Origin: Sinimarinibacterium arenosum
Lineage (GTDB): Bacteria > Pseudomonadota > Gammaproteobacteria > Nevskiales > Nevskiaceae
NCBI RefSeq assembly: GCF_005047655.1
Contig: NZ_SUKF01000002.1
Span: 498,930 to 562,929, forward strand
Reading direction: 5' to 3'
DNA: 64,000 bases
The notes under the pieces were generated by a model that was not told where the DNA came from, ran no database searches, and saw only the letters and a list, made by a program, of their open reading frames with translations. A program made the position numbers and the translations under genes. Below, piece by piece: positions 1 through 8,302 of this stretch. How positions within the stretch are numbered: position 1 is the first letter of the stretch; each line of letters starts with the position of its first letter.

Positions 1-825
1 GCCGGGGAAGCAGGTCGTCAGATACAGCGTGTTGCCGTCTTCGCTGAGTTCCACACCGTGGTTGGCCGGAAAGCCGGCGAAGCCGGTGTAGACGATCTTC
101 GGCGTCGCGGGCTCGCTGACATCGATGGCCGTCAGCCCGCCCAGAACGTTGCCGGTGGCCCAGTAGGTGTTGCCATCCGGCGCCCAGTTGCCTTCATGGC
201 CCATCAGATTTGCCGGCAGCTCCAGCGAGGTGTCGCCCAGACCATTCAAGTGCACCGGATGGGCACAGTCGGTCACGTCATAGACGTCGAAGAATCCGAC
301 GCCCACTTCCAGTCCGACCGCCACACCGCCCAGCAGATTGCGCGGCTGGTTGGTCTTCAGCGACTCCCAGGTGCCGGTCAGAAACGACGGCGACGCCAGT
401 GTCCCGGTCAGCACCGGCTGCGCGGGGTCCGCCGCACTGACCACATGCACGCCGCGAGTAGGTTCCAGCAATTGCAGCGGATCGACCAGCGCACCACTGG
501 TGGACAGGTAGGCGCAGTCGCCGATCGACGGGCTGACCACGCTCGCACCATTGCCCTGGTACTGACCCACCAGCTTCAGGTTGCAGCTGTAGCCGTCCAG
601 ATTGCGGCCGTTGTCACGATCCTCGCGCGATACCTGCCCTTGCAGTCCGGTTTCCGGCTGGGACCCGTCACCGCACCTGGCCTTGGGCACCGATGCGTTG
701 GAACCCGCGACGATGGCGGAGGGCGCGACGTCCTCGCTGCTGCCACATCCCGCAAGAAAGGCGCCGCCACACATCAGCACCGACAAGCATGCGCGTGTCG
801 CCGCACTGCGGAATGTTGCTGGCAT
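1..825 (-). CDS. LVIVD-type beta-propeller lipoprotein, 3' end outside window
   Basis: The reading frame is open from an ATG at 825 to the left edge (275 codons), so the C-terminus is missing. The start is supported by an AGGAGA ribosome binding site just upstream. The N-terminus is a lipoprotein signal peptide with lipobox LAGC at about residues 24-27. The rest has degenerate repeats of the kind 'V..VD.sdPa.P.l.g' (for example around residues 128-140 and 215-245) and phrases such as GHEGNWAPDG and NHGVELSEDG that are typical of LVIVD-repeat propellers. Such proteins are exported and anchored to a membrane; their function is generally unknown. It is divergent from nhaA, with 227 bp between the starts. 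The family assignment rests on motif impression only. Confidence 0.75.
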   Translation of the reverse strand, partial: MPATFRSAATRACLSVLMCGGAFLAGCGSSEDVAPSAIVAGSNASVPKARCGDGSQPETGLQGQVSREDRDNGRNLDGYSCNLKLVGQYQGNGASVVSPSIGDCAYLSTSGALVDPLQLLEPTRGVHVVSAADPAQPVLTGTLASPSFLTGTWESLKTNQPRNLLGGVAVGLEVGVGFFDVYDVTDCAHPVHLNGLGDTSLELPANLMGHEGNWAPDGNTYWATGNVLGGLTAIDVSEPATPKIVYTGFAGFPANHGVELSEDGNTLYLTTCFPG

Positions 826-1052
826 ACACCGTTCTCCTGTTTTGTAGTTTCCCACGCGCAACGCTGGCTTGAGGCGTGGGCTCGCGCATTCATGCGGGCG
901 CAATGGCTGATCTTAGCGGATACAGCCCGATTTCATGTCGGCAAATCCGGGGGCCGAAGTCCGAGAACACCCCACACCTGCTGCGCCGGCGGCACCAAGT
1001 TCGCAGCCGACAGGTAAGATCAGGGACTCCCGCCCCAACCCAACAATCCCGC

Positions 1053-2234
1053 ATGCTGCAACCTTTGCGTGAATTCATGAAGCTGGGACCGGCCGGAGGC
1101 ATCGTGCTGATCGCCGCCGCGATCCTCGCAATGCTGATGGCCAATTCGCCATTGGCGAAGTACTACAACCTGCTGCTGGAGCTTCCGGTCGAGATCCGCG
1201 TCGGGCCGCTGGAGCTGGCCAAGCCCCTGCTGCTCTGGATCAACGACGGCCTGATGGCCGTGTTCTTCTTTCTCGTCGGGCTCGAACTCAAGCGCGAAAT
1301 TCTCGAAGGCGAGCTGCGCAACCCACGCACCGCCGCACTGCCGATCATCGGCGCCGTCGGTGGCATGGCGGTGCCGGCGCTGATCTATCTGTTCATCAAC
1401 CGCGACAACCCCGCGGCGGTCAACGGCTGGGCCATTCCCGCTGCCACCGACATCGCCTTCGCGCTCGGCGTGCTGTCGCTGCTCGGCCCACGCGTGCCAA
1501 CCTCGCTGAAGATTTTCCTGGTGTCACTGGCGATCTTCGACGACATGGGCGCCATCGTCATCATCGCGCTGTTCTACACCGCAGACCTGTCGACCACGGC
1601 GCTAAGCGTAGCGTTGCCCTGTCTGGTGATTCTGTTCGTCATGAACCGCCGTGGCGTCGCCCACATCGCCCCGTATGTGCTGGTCGGGCTCGTCATGTGG
1701 ATCGCTGTGCTCAAGTCCGGCGTACACGCCACGCTGGCCGGCGTCGCACTGGCCATGTTCATTCCGCTCAAGGACAAGAAGAACCCCGAACACTCGCCGC
1801 TGCACAGCGTCGAGGAAGACCTGCAGGGCGCTGTTGCCTTTGGCATCCTGCCGCTGTTTGCCTTCGCCAACTCCGGCGTCACGCTCGCCGGCACCGGCGC
1901 CGATCAATGGCTGCACTCGGTTCCGGTTGGCATCGCTGCCGGCCTGTTCGTTGGCAAGCAGGTTGGCGTATTCGGCCTGTGCTGGCTCGCGACGAAGATC
2001 GGCATTACCCGCCTGCCCGGAGACGTCCGCTGGTCCCAGCTCTACGGCGCCTCCGTGCTCTGCGGCATCGGCTTCACCATGAGCCTGTTCATCGGCTCGC
2101 TGGCCTTCGACAACACCGGCGTCGATCGCTTCTTCGACGAACGCATCGGCATCATTGCCGGGTCACTGTTGTCTGCGGTGCTGGGATATTTGATTCTGAG
2201 AACAACATTGCCGAAGGTCGTGGCGAAGCCTTGA
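1053..2234 (+). CDS. nhaA: Na+/H+ antiporter NhaA
   Basis: This 393-residue inner-membrane protein matches E. coli NhaA (388 aa) along its length. It exports Na+ in exchange for protons, for pH and sodium homeostasis. The key aspartates are visible: Asp133 in [12 protein letters not shown], and the pair Asp163-Asp164 in IFDDMGA, at the same numbers as in E. coli. The motifs [21 protein letters not shown] and [11 protein letters not shown] are also present. A longer frame begins at 876, but those 59 codons are arginine-rich with no family similarity, so I start at ATG 1053; no strong ribosome binding site precedes it. It converges on the P450 gene, with a palindromic hairpin between them. Confidence 0.96.
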   Translation: MLQPLREFMKLGPAGGIVLIAAAILAMLMANSPLAKYYNLLLELPVEIRVGPLELAKPLLLWINDGLMAVFFFLVGLELKREILEGELRNPRTAALPIIGAVGGMAVPALIYLFINRDNPAAVNGWAIPAATDIAFALGVLSLLGPRVPTSLKIFLVSLAIFDDMGAIVIIALFYTADLSTTALSVALPCLVILFVMNRRGVAHIAPYVLVGLVMWIAVLKSGVHATLAGVALAMFIPLKDKKNPEHSPLHSVEEDLQGAVAFGILPLFAFANSGVTLAGTGADQWLHSVPVGIAAGLFVGKQVGVFGLCWLATKIGITRLPGDVRWSQLYGASVLCGIGFTMSLFIGSLAFDNTGVDRFFDERIGIIAGSLLSAVLGYLILRTTLPKVVAKP

Positions 2235-2286
2235 CGGCATGGCCGCACGTAAACAGCCCACCCGACAGCGATCGAACTTCCGCTGC

Positions 2287-2316
2287 GTCTGACCTGCCCG
2301 TTCGGACAGGTCAGAC
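2287..2316. terminator. Perfect 10-bp stem hairpin between convergent nhaA and CYP153 genes
   Basis: GTCTGACCTG at 2287-2296 pairs perfectly with CAGGTCAGAC at 2307-2316 around a 10-nt spacer, CCCGTTCGGA. It lies in the 121-bp gap between the two convergent stop codons, so a bidirectional terminator is the simplest reading, although no T-run follows on either strand. Its core differs by one base in twenty from the palindrome at 5232-5251, which leaves room for a protein-binding role. Confidence 0.55.
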
Positions 2317-2355
2317 GTTCGGTCGCGGTGCCCCTCGACGATTCCCGTCCAGTTT

Positions 2356-3756
2356 CTAGGCTTTCGCGGTGAGTTTCACCGTCATCTCGGAATAGCCTTT
2401 GACGAAGTTCGACTGCACGTATTTGGGTTCGCCGACGACTTCAATCTTGTCGAAGCGCTGGATCAACTCCTCCCAGAGAATGCGCAATTGCATCTCGGCA
2501 AGGCGGTTGCCCATGCAGCGATGAATGCCGAAGCCAAAGGAGATGTGGTTACGTGCGTTCTTGCGATCAATGATGAATTGATCCGGTTGCTCAATGGCGC
2601 GTTCGTCACGGTTGCCCGAGGCATACCACATCACCACCTTGTCGCCTTTCTTGATGGTTTTTCCGTTCAGCTCCACATCCTGCTTGGCGATACGACGCAT
2701 GTAGGCCAAGGGCGTCTGCCAGCGGATGATTTCGGAAACCATATTCGGAATCAGGGACGGATCATTCTTGAGTTTGGTGAACTCGTCCGGGAACCGGTTC
2801 AGCGCCAGCACGCCGCCAGTCATCGAATTGCGCGTGGTGTCGTTGCCGCCAACAATCAATAGCGCCAGGTTGCCCAGGAACTCCATCGGCTTGTTGATGA
2901 GATTCTTGGTGTCGTCATTGCTCAGCATCAGACTCATCAGATCGAAGCCGGTCGCTTCGCCGGCATCTCTCTTGGCTTCCTTCTCGCGCCACAGCTGCGA
3001 AAACTGCTTGGCCATGTCGGCCATGCCTCTGAACAGTTCGTCGGTATCGCTCGTGCCACCGGTGGTCTCAGCGCCGCCCCCCGCCAGATCCGACCAGTAG
3101 ACGAGTTTGCGACGGCTTTCGTAAGGGAAATCCAGCAGCGTCGCCAGCATGCGTGCGGTGAGCTCGATCGAGACCTCTTCGACCCAGTTGAAAGGCTTGT
3201 TCAGCGGCAGACCGTCCAGCACTTCCTGAGTCCGGCTGCGAATCAGCCCTTCCATTTCCTTGAGATTCTTCGGTGCCACGACACCTTGCACGGCACGCCT
3301 CTGCACGTCGTGCTTGGGCGGGTCCATGGCAATGAACATCTCCAGCGACAGTCCTTCCGGGGCAGCACCAATCACGATGAAAGGCTCTGCAGAGAACAGA
3401 TCGTGGTTCTTGTCCACGAACAGGATGTCTTCATAGCGGGTGATCGACCAGAACGGACCGAAAGCACTTTTCTTCTGGTAGTGCACCGGGCATTCGTCAC
3501 GCAGGCGCTTGAAATACGACTCCCAACGATTCTGGGCAAAGAGAAATGGATTGCTCACGTCGATGTCTTCAATCGCCAGCGTCGAGACATCCGGGATTGG
3601 CGATTCCACAAACGCCGGGAAATCGGGCCGCCGCAAGATCTTCTTCTTGGCGTTGAACAACAGGTGCGCGCCCTTGATCTGCAGGTCCATGGGAACCACT
3701 GCGGTCCCGATGTCCATCACAGTCGCTTTGGCTTTTTCGATGAGTCCGGATTTCAT
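2356..3756 (-). CDS. Cytochrome P450, CYP153 family alkane/fatty-acid terminal hydroxylase
   Basis: This 466-residue soluble class I P450 hydroxylates the terminal carbon of medium-chain alkanes or fatty acids using electrons from a 2Fe-2S ferredoxin. CYP153 hallmarks are clear: the I-helix sequence LLIVGGNDTTRNSMTGG, the block HDVQRRAVQGVVAPKNLKEM, the ExxR helix in VSEIIRWQTPLAYMRR, and the haem loop HISFGFGIHRCMGNR with the ligand at Cys414. The start at 3756 has GGAGG ten bases upstream and gives the usual CYP153 length; a start at 3777 would add seven residues. The ferredoxin gene lies 71 bp upstream in the same direction. No ferredoxin reductase gene accompanies them, so the electron source is probably encoded elsewhere. 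Confidence 0.95.
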   Translation of the reverse strand: MKSGLIEKAKATVMDIGTAVVPMDLQIKGAHLLFNAKKKILRRPDFPAFVESPIPDVSTLAIEDIDVSNPFLFAQNRWESYFKRLRDECPVHYQKKSAFGPFWSITRYEDILFVDKNHDLFSAEPFIVIGAAPEGLSLEMFIAMDPPKHDVQRRAVQGVVAPKNLKEMEGLIRSRTQEVLDGLPLNKPFNWVEEVSIELTARMLATLLDFPYESRRKLVYWSDLAGGGAETTGGTSDTDELFRGMADMAKQFSQLWREKEAKRDAGEATGFDLMSLMLSNDDTKNLINKPMEFLGNLALLIVGGNDTTRNSMTGGVLALNRFPDEFTKLKNDPSLIPNMVSEIIRWQTPLAYMRRIAKQDVELNGKTIKKGDKVVMWYASGNRDERAIEQPDQFIIDRKNARNHISFGFGIHRCMGNRLAEMQLRILWEELIQRFDKIEVVGEPKYVQSNFVKGYSEMTVKLTAKA

Positions 3757-3827
3757 TTGAATAGCGCCTCCAAGCATTGAATTTTTATATGCGCCAACCC
3801 GCGCAAGGGATCGTTGCGACGTTTGAT

Positions 3828-4148
3828 CTACATCTGGAATTCGGGCAGGCGAACCACCATGCCGTCCATCTCTTCCGTAGTGGTGATCTGGCAGGACAAT
3901 CGTGACGTGCGTGAGCGATCGGGTGTCAGCTCCAGAAGATTCGCCTCGTCATCCTTGGCCACCCCGGCTGCAGCCATCCATTCTTCGGACAGGACAACGT
4001 GACAGGTCCCGCAGGCACAGGAGCCACCGCAGTCTGCATCGATGCCCGGGACCAGATTGTCCATCGCGGTTTGCATCAGCGACTTGCCTTCTTCGATATC
4101 GACCGTGTGCCGGGTACCGTCGTGCTGGATAAACGTGATTCTGCCCAC
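3828..4148 (-). CDS. 2Fe-2S ferredoxin (adrenodoxin/putidaredoxin type)
   Basis: This 106-residue protein has the plant/vertebrate-type 2Fe-2S signature: Cys40-x5-Cys46-x2-Cys49 and Cys86 (DADCGGSCACGTCHVV and SRLSC). The N-terminal MGRITFIQHDG and the LELTPDRSRTSRLSC block are typical of P450 redox partners. It sits 71 bp upstream of the CYP153 gene and is transcribed with it, so it is very probably that enzyme's electron donor. A TetR gene is divergent, with an inverted-repeat operator in between. No reductase is present in the window. Confidence 0.94.
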   Translation of the reverse strand: MGRITFIQHDGTRHTVDIEEGKSLMQTAMDNLVPGIDADCGGSCACGTCHVVLSEEWMAAAGVAKDDEANLLELTPDRSRTSRLSCQITTTEEMDGMVVRLPEFQM

Positions 4149-4240
4149 GCGCGCCTCTCCTCAATGTCTCGTAATGAAAAATTCTTCCTGACGCGCGAAC
4201 ACAACACCGCGCTCAAGCATGGCTACCTAATTGATGCATT

Positions 4241-4262
4241 TAATCTACCTTGTAGTAGATTA
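4241..4262. promoter_or_regulatory. Probable TetR operator between ferredoxin-CYP153 and tetR
   Basis: TAATCTAC (4241-4248) and GTAGATTA (4255-4262) form a perfect 8-bp inverted repeat around CTTGTA, in an AT-rich 213-bp divergent gap. Location and symmetry fit the adjacent TetR protein repressing both the ferredoxin-P450 unit and itself. A related half-site, CTACCT, occurs at 4223-4228. This is inferred from position and symmetry only. Confidence 0.6.
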
Positions 4263-4361
4263 TAATGTCAACGACGCTCGATCACACCCGCTCAGAGATG
4301 CGAATTGACTGTATTTGCGGAAAAAAATAACCTACTTGATTGAAGATTAAAGAGGCGCTGG

Positions 4362-4955
4362 ATGGCACGTCCGAAGAAGCAAAGTGACACTGCTGACACG
4401 CGCGACAAGATCTTGCGTGCGGCACGCATTGAATTCGCCGCACACGGCATTGGGGCTCCCCTGGAAGCCATTGCCGCACGCTGCGGCATCCGCCGACCTT
4501 CCCTGCTGCATCACTTCCCGTCAAAAGCCGCATTGATTGTCGCCGTGACCGACGACATTCTGCGTAAGGCACGCGAGCGACTCCTCGATGCCATCGGCCA
4601 GGGTCAGGGCAACTATGGCCGGACGATGATGAGCATCGTCGCCGTGATGCGTGAGCTGGAAGCCGAAGAACACGGCGTCGGAGGTGCGCTGATTCATGCC
4701 GTTCTGGCCGAGGACGAACAAGGGCCGGTGACACAGAAGATCAGCGAACTCATCGACATCATTTACTCCACCATCCTGATGGCGGGACCATCAAAAGGCG
4801 CATCCAGCGAGGAATTGCGCGCGGCACTGGCCCATCTGGTGATGGGTGAATTGACCCGCCTCGCATTAGGCCCCCGAGCCACGCAGCTGTGGGGCACCGG
4901 GGATGGCGTCAATCCTCTGTTCCGCAGCTACTTCCTGGACAGCAAACCGGAGTGA
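4362..4955 (+). CDS. TetR/AcrR family transcriptional regulator
   Basis: This 197-residue protein has a typical TetR N-terminal helix-turn-helix: ILRAARIEFAAHGIGAPLEA, then the recognition helix IRRPSLLHHFPSKAAL at about residues 48-63. The remaining 130 residues are the variable ligand-binding and dimerisation domain. AGAGG is positioned six bases before the ATG. The gene diverges from the ferredoxin-CYP153 pair and faces a perfect 8-bp inverted repeat, so it most likely represses the hydroxylase operon until a hydrophobic substrate or acyl-CoA is bound. Known CYP153 operons often use AraC-type activators instead; a TetR here is less usual. The ligand is unknown. Confidence 0.9.
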   Translation: MARPKKQSDTADTRDKILRAARIEFAAHGIGAPLEAIAARCGIRRPSLLHHFPSKAALIVAVTDDILRKARERLLDAIGQGQGNYGRTMMSIVAVMRELEAEEHGVGGALIHAVLAEDEQGPVTQKISELIDIIYSTILMAGPSKGASSEELRAALAHLVMGELTRLALGPRATQLWGTGDGVNPLFRSYFLDSKPE

Positions 4956-4959
4956 TTTG

Positions 4960-4983
4960 GCTCTGGCTCAATCTGGCCAGAGC
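4960..4983 (+). terminator. Hairpin after the TetR gene
   Basis: GCTCTGGC (4960-4967) pairs with GCCAGAGC (4976-4983) across an 8-nt loop, starting four bases after the stop codon. There is no T-run, so termination efficiency is uncertain. Confidence 0.5.
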
Positions 4984-5231
4984 AATGTCTTGCTTCCGCC
5001 CCGAGTGGGGATCCTCCTGCGGCACGTAGCAACCCATGGTCCTCATTAGGGTCACCCCGCTGAAGATAACCACAAAATGGGACTTCCCATGCCTAACGCA
5101 CTGCCTTGAGATGCGCCGCCGGCCCGTTTGACTGCAAGCAGATTGGCGCATTGGGCCCGTACCGGCTCGCCACGTACCAGCGAATCCGGTCCGGAAAACG
5201 CTGCAGCATCAACCCGACTGTCGAGGTCCGA

Positions 5232-5251
5232 ACCTGTCCGTTCGGACAGGT
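5232..5251. promoter_or_regulatory. Perfect 20-bp palindrome; operator or terminator
   Basis: ACCTGTCC-GTTC-GGACAGGT is a perfect 8-bp inverted repeat around GTTC, followed by AGTTTTT on the plus strand. It lies 98 bp before the lipoprotein start. The T-run suggests a terminator; the exact symmetry and near-identity with the core at 2292-2311 suggest a shared binding site. I cannot decide between them from sequence. Confidence 0.5.
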
Positions 5252-5348
5252 AGTTTTTCCAGGCAATTGAAGGCACGCTCCCTGATGCCGGCATAAACGC
5301 ATTGCGTTGGCCGTCCAGTGGTTAAGACCAGAACAGGGAGAAAGAAAA

Positions 5349-5807
5349 ATGTCCAGCAAGATCGCTCTCGTTGCGCTGACTGCGACACTTCTCGCAGGCT
5401 GCGCGTCAGTTCCCATGGCGAGCAAGGACGCCAGCAGCCAGGCCAAAGCCTTCGCGCCACCTTCGGGAACGAATGCCGGTCTGTACATCTTCCGCACCGG
5501 CGGCGCGGGTGGCGCGTTGAAAAAGGATATCTGGGTCGACGGCAAATGCATCGGCGAGTCCGCACAGAATGTCTTCTTCTTTGAAGAGGTCGCGGGAAAT
5601 CAGGAGCACGTCATTTCAACTGAATCGGAGTTCTCCCCGAACCAGTTGAAGCTGACGACTGCGAGCAACACGAACTACTTCATCGAGCAGTACATGAAGA
5701 TGGGTGTCTTCGTGGGGGGCGCCAACCTGCGACTGGTCGATGAAGGCACTGGCAAGGCAAAAATCGCAAAGCTGGAGATGGCCACGAAGGGCAGCTGCAG
5801 TCAGTAG
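5349..5807 (+). CDS. DUF2846-type lipoprotein
   Basis: This 152-residue protein begins with a lipoprotein signal peptide, lipobox LLAGC at residues 13-17, starting at ATG 5349, eight bases after GGGAG; an upstream in-frame ATG at 5307 lacks a signal and is rejected. The body contains GTNAGLYIFRTGG, a lysine-rich beta strand, WVDGKCIGES, and NTNYFIEQYMKMG, the layout of DUF2846 lipoproteins, which are short beta-sandwich proteins of unknown function. It stands alone between a gene-free region and the convergent racemase gene. Confidence 0.8.
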   Translation: MSSKIALVALTATLLAGCASVPMASKDASSQAKAFAPPSGTNAGLYIFRTGGAGGALKKDIWVDGKCIGESAQNVFFFEEVAGNQEHVISTESEFSPNQLKLTTASNTNYFIEQYMKMGVFVGGANLRLVDEGTGKAKIAKLEMATKGSCSQ

Positions 5808-5928
5808 TTCCACCGTCGAATGGGCGAAACTCCGTCACTTCGTCCACTGACACGTCCGCCCAGGAAAACTCGGATGCACGTTATGCTCGGGGGCGCCGTG
5901 CGCGCAGCAGGACAACCTGCAGACAGGC

Positions 5929-5954
5929 AAAAAAAGGCCGCCCAACGGGCGGCC
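5929..5954 (-). terminator. Intrinsic terminator of the racemase operon
   Basis: GGCCGCCC-AAC-GGGCGGCC (5936-5954) is a perfect 8-bp stem with seven A's immediately to its left (5929-5935). Read on the minus strand this is a GC-rich stem followed by T7, about 100 bp after the stop of the minus-strand racemase gene: a textbook rho-independent terminator. Confidence 0.85.
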
Positions 5955-6056
5955 CAGGAAGTGTGGTGGTTTGTGATCGGGTCAGATCACGGATGAGACT
6001 CTAAACGCACTCAGTCTCAAATCCTGAGCCCCGCGTCACGGTGCACTCCAAGTGCT

Positions 6057-7298
6057 TCACGCACGACGCTTTTTCGGCGTCAGGCGGGCGAGGACTTCTT
6101 CCGTATCCGCACCCAGCTTCGGCGCGGGCCCAACTTTGGGGCGTTGGCCCGAAAACAACAGCGGAAGCGCGAAGCTGGGTTTGCCGCCGTCGTCCTCGAT
6201 CATCCCGCGCGCGTGAACCTGCTCGTTCTGCAGCACTTCCTGCAGGTTCAGGATCGGCGTCACGCAGGCGTCGCGGTCCTGCAGCAACGCAGCCCAGGAG
6301 TCCCGCGTGCGCGTCAGGAACAGGCCAGCCAGCGCAAGGCGGATCGGTGCAGTGACCTTGCGCGCGCGCTTCGGATCACCAAACAGCTTGTCGAGCTTGC
6401 CGAACGGATCGTTGTTGGCACTGCGGGTCTTGCCGCCTTCACTACCCTGCTCTTTCTTCCTGCCGGGCAGCAGCGCACGCAGCGGTGCCGGCAGTTCATC
6501 ACCGAGCACGGTCAACAGCTTCATGAAGAACTTGGGTTCGAGCGCGCCGACGGCGAGGTACTTGCCGTCGCGGCAGCGGTAGAGGTTGTAGTTGGGCAGA
6601 GCACCGGTGAGCATGCCGGTGCCACGACGGGGCACGGCACCTTCCTGACGCAGCGTCGCCAGCGCGATCGGCTGCATGGCCAGCGCGCCGTCCATCATCG
6701 ACGAATCGACAAAGGTGCCTTGCCCTGAAGCGCGCGCACCGATCACGGCAGCGAGAATGCCGACCGTGCAGGTCAGCGCGCCGCCAGCGAGATCGGCGAT
6801 CTGCAGATTGGACTGCGCAGGCGGGCCGCCGGCGGTGCCGATCTGATCCAGCACCCCGGACAGCGCGAGATAGTTCATGTCATGCCCGGCCCAGTCCTTG
6901 TACGGCCCGGTCTGTCCGTAACCGGTCAACGCGGCGTAGACGAGCTTGGGGTTGCGCGCACGCAGCACCTCGTAGCCACAGCCCAGCTTGTCCATCACGC
7001 CGGGGCGGAACGATTCGAGCACGACGTCGGCGGTGTCGACGAGCTGGAAGAAATGCTCGCGATCTTCGGCCGTGCGCAGATCGAGCGTGACGGACTTCTT
7101 GCCACGATTGACCAGATTGAACATCTCGCCCATGCCACGGGCATAGTCGCCGCCCTGCGGCTCTTCGATCTTGATGATTTCCGCGCCCATCTGCGCCAGA
7201 TACAGCGTGCAGAACGGTCCGGGCAGCAGGCGCGACAGATCAAGCACGCGGATGCCGGCGAGCAAGGGATTGGAGGTGGATTTTGTTTTTTCGGTCAC
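6057..7298 (-). CDS. Alpha-methylacyl-CoA racemase-like CoA transferase family III (AMACR)
   Basis: The 413-residue product belongs to the CaiB/BaiF class III family and is closest to AMACR/MCR, which epimerise the alpha-methyl centre of branched acyl-CoA esters so that S-specific dehydrogenases can act. Diagnostic stretches are LSRLLPGPFCTLYLAQMGAE, TGYGQTGP, WAGHDMNYLALSG (active-site Asp140) and the C-terminal DACVTPILNLQEV, which resembles DACVTPVL of human AMACR. A GTG at 7298 with an AGAGAG site seven bases upstream is a better start than the in-frame one at 7334. It is the last gene of a minus-strand unit with the hydratase, dehydrogenase and decarboxylase-like genes, and ends at a strong terminator. 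Such activity points to methyl-branched (isoprenoid or sterol-side-chain) substrates. Confidence 0.88.
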   Translation of the reverse strand: MTEKTKSTSNPLLAGIRVLDLSRLLPGPFCTLYLAQMGAEIIKIEEPQGGDYARGMGEMFNLVNRGKKSVTLDLRTAEDREHFFQLVDTADVVLESFRPGVMDKLGCGYEVLRARNPKLVYAALTGYGQTGPYKDWAGHDMNYLALSGVLDQIGTAGGPPAQSNLQIADLAGGALTCTVGILAAVIGARASGQGTFVDSSMMDGALAMQPIALATLRQEGAVPRRGTGMLTGALPNYNLYRCRDGKYLAVGALEPKFFMKLLTVLGDELPAPLRALLPGRKKEQGSEGGKTRSANNDPFGKLDKLFGDPKRARKVTAPIRLALAGLFLTRTRDSWAALLQDRDACVTPILNLQEVLQNEQVHARGMIEDDGGKPSFALPLLFSGQRPKVGPAPKLGADTEEVLARLTPKKRRA

Positions 7299-7433
7299 GT
7301 TCAAACTCTCTTCAAGATCTTCGGCACGCTGCATGTGCTGGGCAATGCCTGCGGTTCAATATTCACAGTATGGATGGGACTTCCGCACCTGGCGCCCCAC
7401 GAATTGGCGGGGCCACCCGGTGTCATTCTCGGA

Positions 7434-8234
7434 TCAGCGCCCTTTGAAGTTGGCTTTGCGCTTCTGGATGAAGGCAGACACGCCTTCGGCGAAGTCGTTG
7501 GTGCGACCGCATTCGCGTTGCAGCTCGCGCTCCATTGCCAGCTGCTCCGGCAGATCGTTGTCGGCAGCCTGATGGATCGTGCGCTTGATGCGTTCGATGG
7601 CGAACGCCGGCCCATTGGCGAGCTTGCCGGCCAGCGCCATCGCCGAAGGCATCAGCTGCTCGTCATCGACGACGTCCCAGATCATGCCCCACTGATGCGC
7701 CTGCTCTGCCGGCAGACGCTCACCGAGCAGGCACATGCCCATCGCGCGCTGCGGTCCGGCCAGGCGCGGCAACGCCCAGGTGCCGCCGGCATCGGGAATC
7801 AGGCCGATGTTCACGAAAGCCTGCAGGAAGTAGGCGCTGCGCGCAGCAATGGTGAGATCCGCGAGCAGCGCGATATTGGCCGCGGCGCCGGCGGCAATGC
7901 CGTTGACCGCAGCGATGATCGGCTTGGACAGCGCGCGCATCTTCAGCACCAGCGGGTTGTAGGTGGTTTCCAGCGCCAGACCGAGATCCAGCTGGCCTTT
8001 GTCGTCCAGCGGCGGATTGCTCATGTTGGCAATCAGATCAGCGCCGGAGGAGAAGCCGCGACCCTCGCCGGTCAGCACGATGGCGCCAACGTCGGCATCC
8101 GCTGCCGCGCGATCGAGTGCATCGGAGACTTCATTCAGCAGTTCCGGGGTCAGTGCATTGAGTGCCTTGGGGCGATTCAGACGGATGCACGCAACGCGTG
8201 CTTCGACGCTATAGAGAATGTTCTGGTAGTCCAT
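7434..8234 (-). CDS. Enoyl-CoA hydratase/isomerase, PaaG-like
   Basis: This 266-residue crotonase-fold enzyme carries the oxyanion-hole regions GFSSGADL and NGIAAGAAANIAL, and the block IGLIPDAGGTWALPRL with the catalytic-position Asp typical of PaaG (LSPDSGG), rather than the second Glu of classical hydratases. EQAHQWGMIWDVVDD is also very PaaG-like. PaaG isomerises ring-opened or unsaturated CoA esters; here a double-bond isomerase or hydratase role in beta-oxidation is likely. The start at 8234 begins the conserved MDYQNILYSV; an upstream in-frame start would add 24 non-conserved residues. It lies 68 bp after the acyl-CoA dehydrogenase stop. Confidence 0.9.
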   Translation of the reverse strand: MDYQNILYSVEARVACIRLNRPKALNALTPELLNEVSDALDRAAADADVGAIVLTGEGRGFSSGADLIANMSNPPLDDKGQLDLGLALETTYNPLVLKMRALSKPIIAAVNGIAAGAAANIALLADLTIAARSAYFLQAFVNIGLIPDAGGTWALPRLAGPQRAMGMCLLGERLPAEQAHQWGMIWDVVDDEQLMPSAMALAGKLANGPAFAIERIKRTIHQAADNDLPEQLAMERELQRECGRTNDFAEGVSAFIQKRKANFKGR

Positions 8235-8302
8235 GGATGCGTTGTGGTGTTCTGGTATGAGTTCGCGCTTGCGTGCCGGGCGTTGCAGCGTCGACAGCGG
8301 CG

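Larger units (their letters stand above)
4956..5348. other. 393-bp gene-free stretch with two hairpins
   Basis: I find no convincing gene here. It contains the hairpin directly after the tetR stop (4960-4983) and the palindrome ACCTGTCCGTTCGGACAGGT (5232-5251), and ends with the ribosome binding site of the downstream lipoprotein gene. Short frames on both strands have no ribosome binding site or recognisable content. Confidence 0.6.

Noticed and set aside
58-1017. 319-codon open frame on the plus strand at the left edge
   Set aside because: Antisense to the lipoprotein gene, which has a ribosome binding site, signal peptide and lipobox on the minus strand.
876-1052. N-terminal extension of NhaA
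   Set aside because: The 59 extra residues are arginine-rich and unlike any NhaA; starting at 1053 restores the E. coli residue numbering of the key aspartates.
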